The notes below the pieces were generated by a model. It ran no database searches. It worked only from the letters and a program-made list of their open reading frames with translations, and was not told the origin of the DNA. Of a stretch of 64,000 nucleotides of DNA, positions 62,757 through 64,000 are shown one piece after another; positions within the stretch are counted from its first letter, which is position 1; each line of letters begins with the position of its first letter. The stretch spans positions 185,759,741-185,823,740 of the forward strand of contig CM041465.1 in NCBI GenBank assembly GCA_023213395.1, given 5' to 3'. Made by a program: the position numbers and the translations under genes. This stretch comes from Cycas panzhihuaensis (Eukaryota; Cycadophyta).

Positions 62757-64000
62757 ATCAAATATCTTCTTCAAAATAAATATAATGCCCTTTGAAAATA
62801 AATGAACTAAATACAATAAGGAAATAATGAATATAGAAGTAACTTTGAAATCATATACCAATATCCTTTTAATGATATAAATATGAATGTAAATTCTCAA
62901 TGCAATAAATCCTTAACCTTGATAATAATGTATAATGTTGAAAAAATTGAAATATATGTATATTTTACTTTGAAAGATAACGAGTATGAAGAAACTTTTT
63001 TTAAAAGAAGGGTTAGACGATAAGCTTAAGTTTGATAGCTTCAAGAATATACTAAATGACATCAGAATGATGTGAAACTTTACGAGTATGAAGATAAACA
63101 AAATATGAATCCAACGAAATTGACTATTTTGAAAACGGGTTCCTATAAGTCAAGTTTTGATGATCCAAATGAAACATGCTTTGTTTTGAGGCCTAATAGG
63201 AGCCGAGGCTCAAAATTGCATAAAATTACTAATAAAACTTTATAAAATACTGAGAAATAATTAAATATTATTTAGAAGATTACTCAATATACTTTTAGCT
63301 GAAAAAGTTTGAGAAATATATATAAAAATATGTAAAAAATGGCAGGTTTAAAGCAAAAAAGTACCTCTACTTTGAGTGATTTGAAACTTAGTAAAAATAT
63401 ATTAAAATATATAAAAACCTATATTAGATCGAAGAGAATTGAGTTATATTACCAAAAAAATTGACAGAACTAAATTTGAATTTCAAACAAAAAAGTTAGA
63501 GAAGAAATAGTAACAAGTACTTTTATGTAAAAATGTTAAAGAAACGCTAAAAACCACTAAAATGTCAATTTCAACGATTAAAATAATAGTTAAAATAAAT
63601 TCTAAAAAATAAAATAAAATATGGGTAATGAATTTTGTTGAACTAGATCAATGTAGAACAAATTTGGGTGGAAAATAGTTTCCATGTAATAAAATACAAT
63701 CAGTTCAAAAAGCGATTTTGTAAAAAGTTGAAAAAAAGGTTAAAAAAATGACTACTTGACTTTAAATCGGCTGAAACGGGGTCAAATCAGCACAAAATTG
63801 GTCATATGACCAGTCAAAATTGATATATAGAAAATTTATGATCCAATGAAAGTGGTTTCATCTAAAACTGATGCTTCAACGATAAGTTATGGTAAAAAAA
63901 GCCAATAACCCTATAAAAAATGAAAAAAAAAAAAAAAAAAAAAATGAAAAGTTTTATAAAAAATGAAATAGCCCTTTTTGAGGTGAGATAAGGGTCACGT
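62757..64000. other. Unassigned AT-rich sequence
   Basis: It should contain the copia G 5' LTR if that survives, but nothing matching 61,525-61,952 is seen. A poly(A) run of about 22 lies at 63,923-63,944. No gene. Confidence 0.4.

Overview
The window reads as intergenic DNA of a large, repeat-rich plant genome. It is strongly AT-rich and I found no intact host gene, no rRNA and no functional tRNA. Almost every coding trace belongs to decayed LTR retrotransposons: at least five Ty1/copia copies, one Ty3/gypsy chromovirus, one Ty3/gypsy element without a visible chromodomain, and two very small TRIM/SMART-like elements. The tRNA-iMet type primer-binding sites (TGGTATCAGAGC-like), the chromodomain gypsy and the TRIMs point to a seed plant. 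Species cannot be fixed from this sequence.

Layout. Bases 1-23,000 and 33,352-46,690 are built from the same long repeats, called here D and C, arranged head to tail as D1..C1, D4..C2, D3..C3, D'. Units 1 (1-11,325) and 3 (about 23,480-45,862) are close relatives. In both, a copia element (family A) sits at the start of D, and a second copia (family B, 5' LTR plus gag-protease-integrase, no reverse transcriptase, no 3' LTR) interrupts D at the same place. Unit 2 (16,127-22,785) has D uninterrupted at that point. Copia E (11,831-16,126), the most complete coding copy on the plus strand, lies between C1 and D4.

Inside unit 3, the family-A copia host (23,481-24,996 and 32,602-35,571) was hit in its integrase by a second family-A element in the opposite orientation (24,997-32,596). 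That insertion is fully bounded: two 298-bp LTRs, a polypurine tract, a primer-binding site and a perfect 5-bp target duplication (CTTCT).

Bases 46,691-64,000 are different: microsatellite-rich DNA, a gypsy gag-pol relic (48,593-54,140), a chromovirus with both LTRs and a chromodomain (54,922-60,543), a roughly 300-bp TRIM-like element (60,891-61,195), and a minus-strand copia reduced to gag plus 3' LTR (61,525-62,760).

All coding copies are broken by stops and frameshifts. Many lesions are G-to-A on the sense strand or C-to-T (Trp to stop, CAG to TAG, Cys to Tyr in zinc knuckles, Asp to Asn in catalytic sites), which fits decay of methylated, silenced DNA. The most interesting structure is the head-to-tail D-C array with its datable series of nested insertions.
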